A stretch of 22,953 nt of DNA from a virus, in the IMG/VR virus record IMGVR_UViG_3300047550_002518, positions 1 through 22,953 of that record, one strand, 5' to 3'. The first letter of the stretch is position 1. Every line of letters begins with the position of its first letter. The notes below the pieces were generated by a model, which was not told the DNA's origin, made no database searches, and worked only from the letters and a program-made list of their open reading frames with translations. Made by a program: the position numbers and the translations under genes. Shown here piece after piece: positions 21,500-22,953 of this stretch.

Positions 21500-22885
21500 A
21501 TGGTAGAAGTAACATCGCCCGGAAATTTAAATTTTACGAAAATTAATAAAGCTTTATTGACTCCAATTAATAAAGTTAACGACTCCGTGCAGGAACTAAG
21601 TTTAATTAAATATATTATTTCATTTGAATTTACAACACGAATGGACAATCACACTCTGTTCGGAACTTTAATATTGAATGATTATGATGGTATAATGAAT
21701 AATGAAATGTTCACTATAACAGGTGAAGAATTTGTGATAATTGAAATGGAAAATATAGAAGGAACTAAATTTTACTATAAATTTGTTGTTGGTGGAATAG
21801 ATTTAGAAGTTAAAAATGAGAGTGGCGATAGTGCTTTATTAATTTTATCTTTGGTATCTGTTGATTTTTTCTCCAATTCATTTCTATTCAAATCTCGTGG
21901 GTATGTTAATTTAAATATAACTGATATTGTGAAAAAAATATTGGATGAGGAATTGCGCAGTGAAATACCATTAGAGACGTTTGAAGATACTCTTTCAAGT
22001 AGAACATTTGCTTTCACCAAGATACGTCCATTTGAAAAAATAGAAATTCTTCAACAACAATCATACTCTAAAAATGATTATTTATTTTCAAAATTCTTTT
22101 TCTATGAAACAAAAACCGGGTACAATTTTAGATCATTTGAAGATATAATTAAAAAGAGTAATGCAAACACTACTCCATTGACGTATTATTATTCTGAATT
22201 ATCTGCTAATTTGAAAATCGGTAATCCTTTCTTTAGAAATATAAAGAAATATGAGGCGTTCACCAGAAGCAATAATTTTGAAAGAATAATCAATGGTTTC
22301 TATAGTGGCGAAGTTCAACGTTTCGACTTTAATACTAAAAGGGTGACAAAAGAATTGTTTAGTATGGCAGATGATATTAAGAAATTTGTTCATGTTGGAA
22401 CCGATGATAAAACTTTAGAAAATTTATCATTGAATGTATCTGAAAATTTCTCTAAATCCATAGGGAAATCTAGCATGTACACTTATTTTCTTCCGTGGAA
22501 TAGTGAAGATGAAATGAATGATCTGACTTATAAATACTACCAATACACAAAACCATTCAATCATCTACTAAAAGAAAATACTTTGAATATAATTATAGAT
22601 GGAACTTTTTTGATAGAGTTGGGCGATCCTTTAATTGTAGAAATAACTGACAACAATCATCCGAATGATATGAATAAAAATATTGATATGAGATATTCTG
22701 GCCGTTACATTGTTCATGGAATTAATCATATAATTCAACAGAAAGATCAATTCGGAATGTTTTATCATGATATGTGTGTATCTCTTGTCAGAGATTTAAT
22801 GCCAATTTCGCAAACGAAATTTAATCAAAAAACCTTCAATGGTTATGACATAAAAACATTACAAAATACAGATTATATCTCGTGA
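21500..22885 (+). CDS. 27: gp27-like baseplate hub protein, 461 aa
   Basis: The first 130 residues look like the tower/barrel start of gp27-type hubs: IKYIISFEFTTRMDNHTLFG, TLILNDYDGIM, FTITGEEFVIIEMENIEG and a following strand-rich part (LLILSLVSVDFFSNSFLFKS). EILQQQSYSKNDYLFSKFFF resembles the gp27 segment after the tube domain, and TLNIIIDGTFLIELGDPLIV near 360-380 fits the last barrel. T4 gp27 (391 aa) forms the trimeric hub that holds the gp5 lysozyme spike. The gp5-like gene follows at 12 nt, which supports the call. Somewhat longer than T4 gp27. Confidence 0.72.
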   Translation: MVEVTSPGNLNFTKINKALLTPINKVNDSVQELSLIKYIISFEFTTRMDNHTLFGTLILNDYDGIMNNEMFTITGEEFVIIEMENIEGTKFYYKFVVGGIDLEVKNESGDSALLILSLVSVDFFSNSFLFKSRGYVNLNITDIVKKILDEELRSEIPLETFEDTLSSRTFAFTKIRPFEKIEILQQQSYSKNDYLFSKFFFYETKTGYNFRSFEDIIKKSNANTTPLTYYYSELSANLKIGNPFFRNIKKYEAFTRSNNFERIINGFYSGEVQRFDFNTKRVTKELFSMADDIKKFVHVGTDDKTLENLSLNVSENFSKSIGKSSMYTYFLPWNSEDEMNDLTYKYYQYTKPFNHLLKENTLNIIIDGTFLIELGDPLIVEITDNNHPNDMNKNIDMRYSGRYIVHGINHIIQQKDQFGMFYHDMCVSLVRDLMPISQTKFNQKTFNGYDIKTLQNTDYIS

Positions 22886-22897
22886 GGAATATAAAAA

Positions 22898-22953
22898 ATG
22901 GTTAATGTGCCTGAATTTATGGGAACAAATGGGTTTACATGGTTTATCGGTGT
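22898..22953 (+). CDS. 5: gp5-like baseplate spike/OB-fold protein, N-terminal fragment
   Basis: Only the first 18 codons are in the window (MVNVPEFMGTNGFTWFIG). The FTWFIGV segment corresponds to NLNWFVGVVED at the start of T4 gp5, whose N-terminal OB domain docks on gp27. GAGGA at 22884-22888 is a well-placed ribosome binding site. Whether a lysozyme domain follows, as in T4, cannot be seen; many marine T4-like phages have gp5 without it. Confidence 0.7.
   Translation, partial: MVNVPEFMGTNGFTWFIG

Noticed and set aside
1-22953. tRNA genes, insertion sequences, integrase and attachment sites
   Set aside because: I looked in the few gaps and saw no cloverleaf ending in CCA, no transposase or integrase motifs and no flanking direct repeats around the sugar cassette. 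A tRNA search program would be decisive.

Overview
The window is an AT-rich stretch of a tailed-phage genome. It belongs to the T4-like contractile-tailed group, and the closest resemblance I can recognise is to marine and cyanophage-type T4-like viruses. Four things support this. There is a replication block of PhoH-like ATPase, RecB-type nuclease, gp33-like, gp59 helicase loader and gp32 single-strand binding protein. There is a head-completion and baseplate block with gp4, gp54-, gp26-, gp51-, gp48-, gp53-, gp27- and gp5-like proteins. Two virion proteins have the form typical of marine T4-like phages. AATAAATA boxes resembling T4-type late promoters stand before structural genes. I cannot name the host from the sequence.

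Layout. Positions 1-5883 (minus strand) carry accessory virion and assembly genes: a partial holin-like N-terminus, two small conserved phage proteins, two fibre- or decoration-type proteins, a small basic protein, two large disordered repeat proteins and a 433-aa virion protein. Positions 5930-6884 (minus) encode a cytidine/dCMP-type deaminase and an HExxH metallopeptidase-like protein with overlapping ends. Positions 6885-7037 are a divergent control region with a near-perfect sigma70 promoter for the plus strand. Positions 7038-11434 (plus) are the replication and transcription block ending in gene 32. Positions 11434-16059 (plus) are a tightly coupled five-ORF sugar cassette. Positions 16052-19812 (minus) and 19864 to the end (plus) are two divergent baseplate operons driven from 51 bp that hold two mirror-image late-promoter-like boxes.

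The most striking content is the sugar cassette placed directly behind gene 32. It contains a glycosyltransferase, an RfbH/E1-type PMP and [2Fe-2S] 3-dehydrase with the diagnostic His in place of the PLP lysine, a thiamine-diphosphate enzyme of the acetolactate-synthase fold split into two ORFs, and an NAD(P)-dependent SDR reductase. This set matches, in type and order, the last steps of yersiniose (branched 3,6-dideoxyhexose) synthesis. It suggests that the phage makes an unusual branched deoxysugar and transfers it to phage DNA, a virion protein or the host surface. The target and the exact sugar are inferences.

Other points of note: a 9-nt tandem repeat before the gene 32 ribosome binding site, perfect 39-bp coding repeats in a disordered protein, an Asn-rich 619-aa protein in the slot where T4 has hub and tape-measure genes, a GSGY-type module shared by gp53 and a virion protein, and a 12-bp inverted repeat that would cover a start codon.
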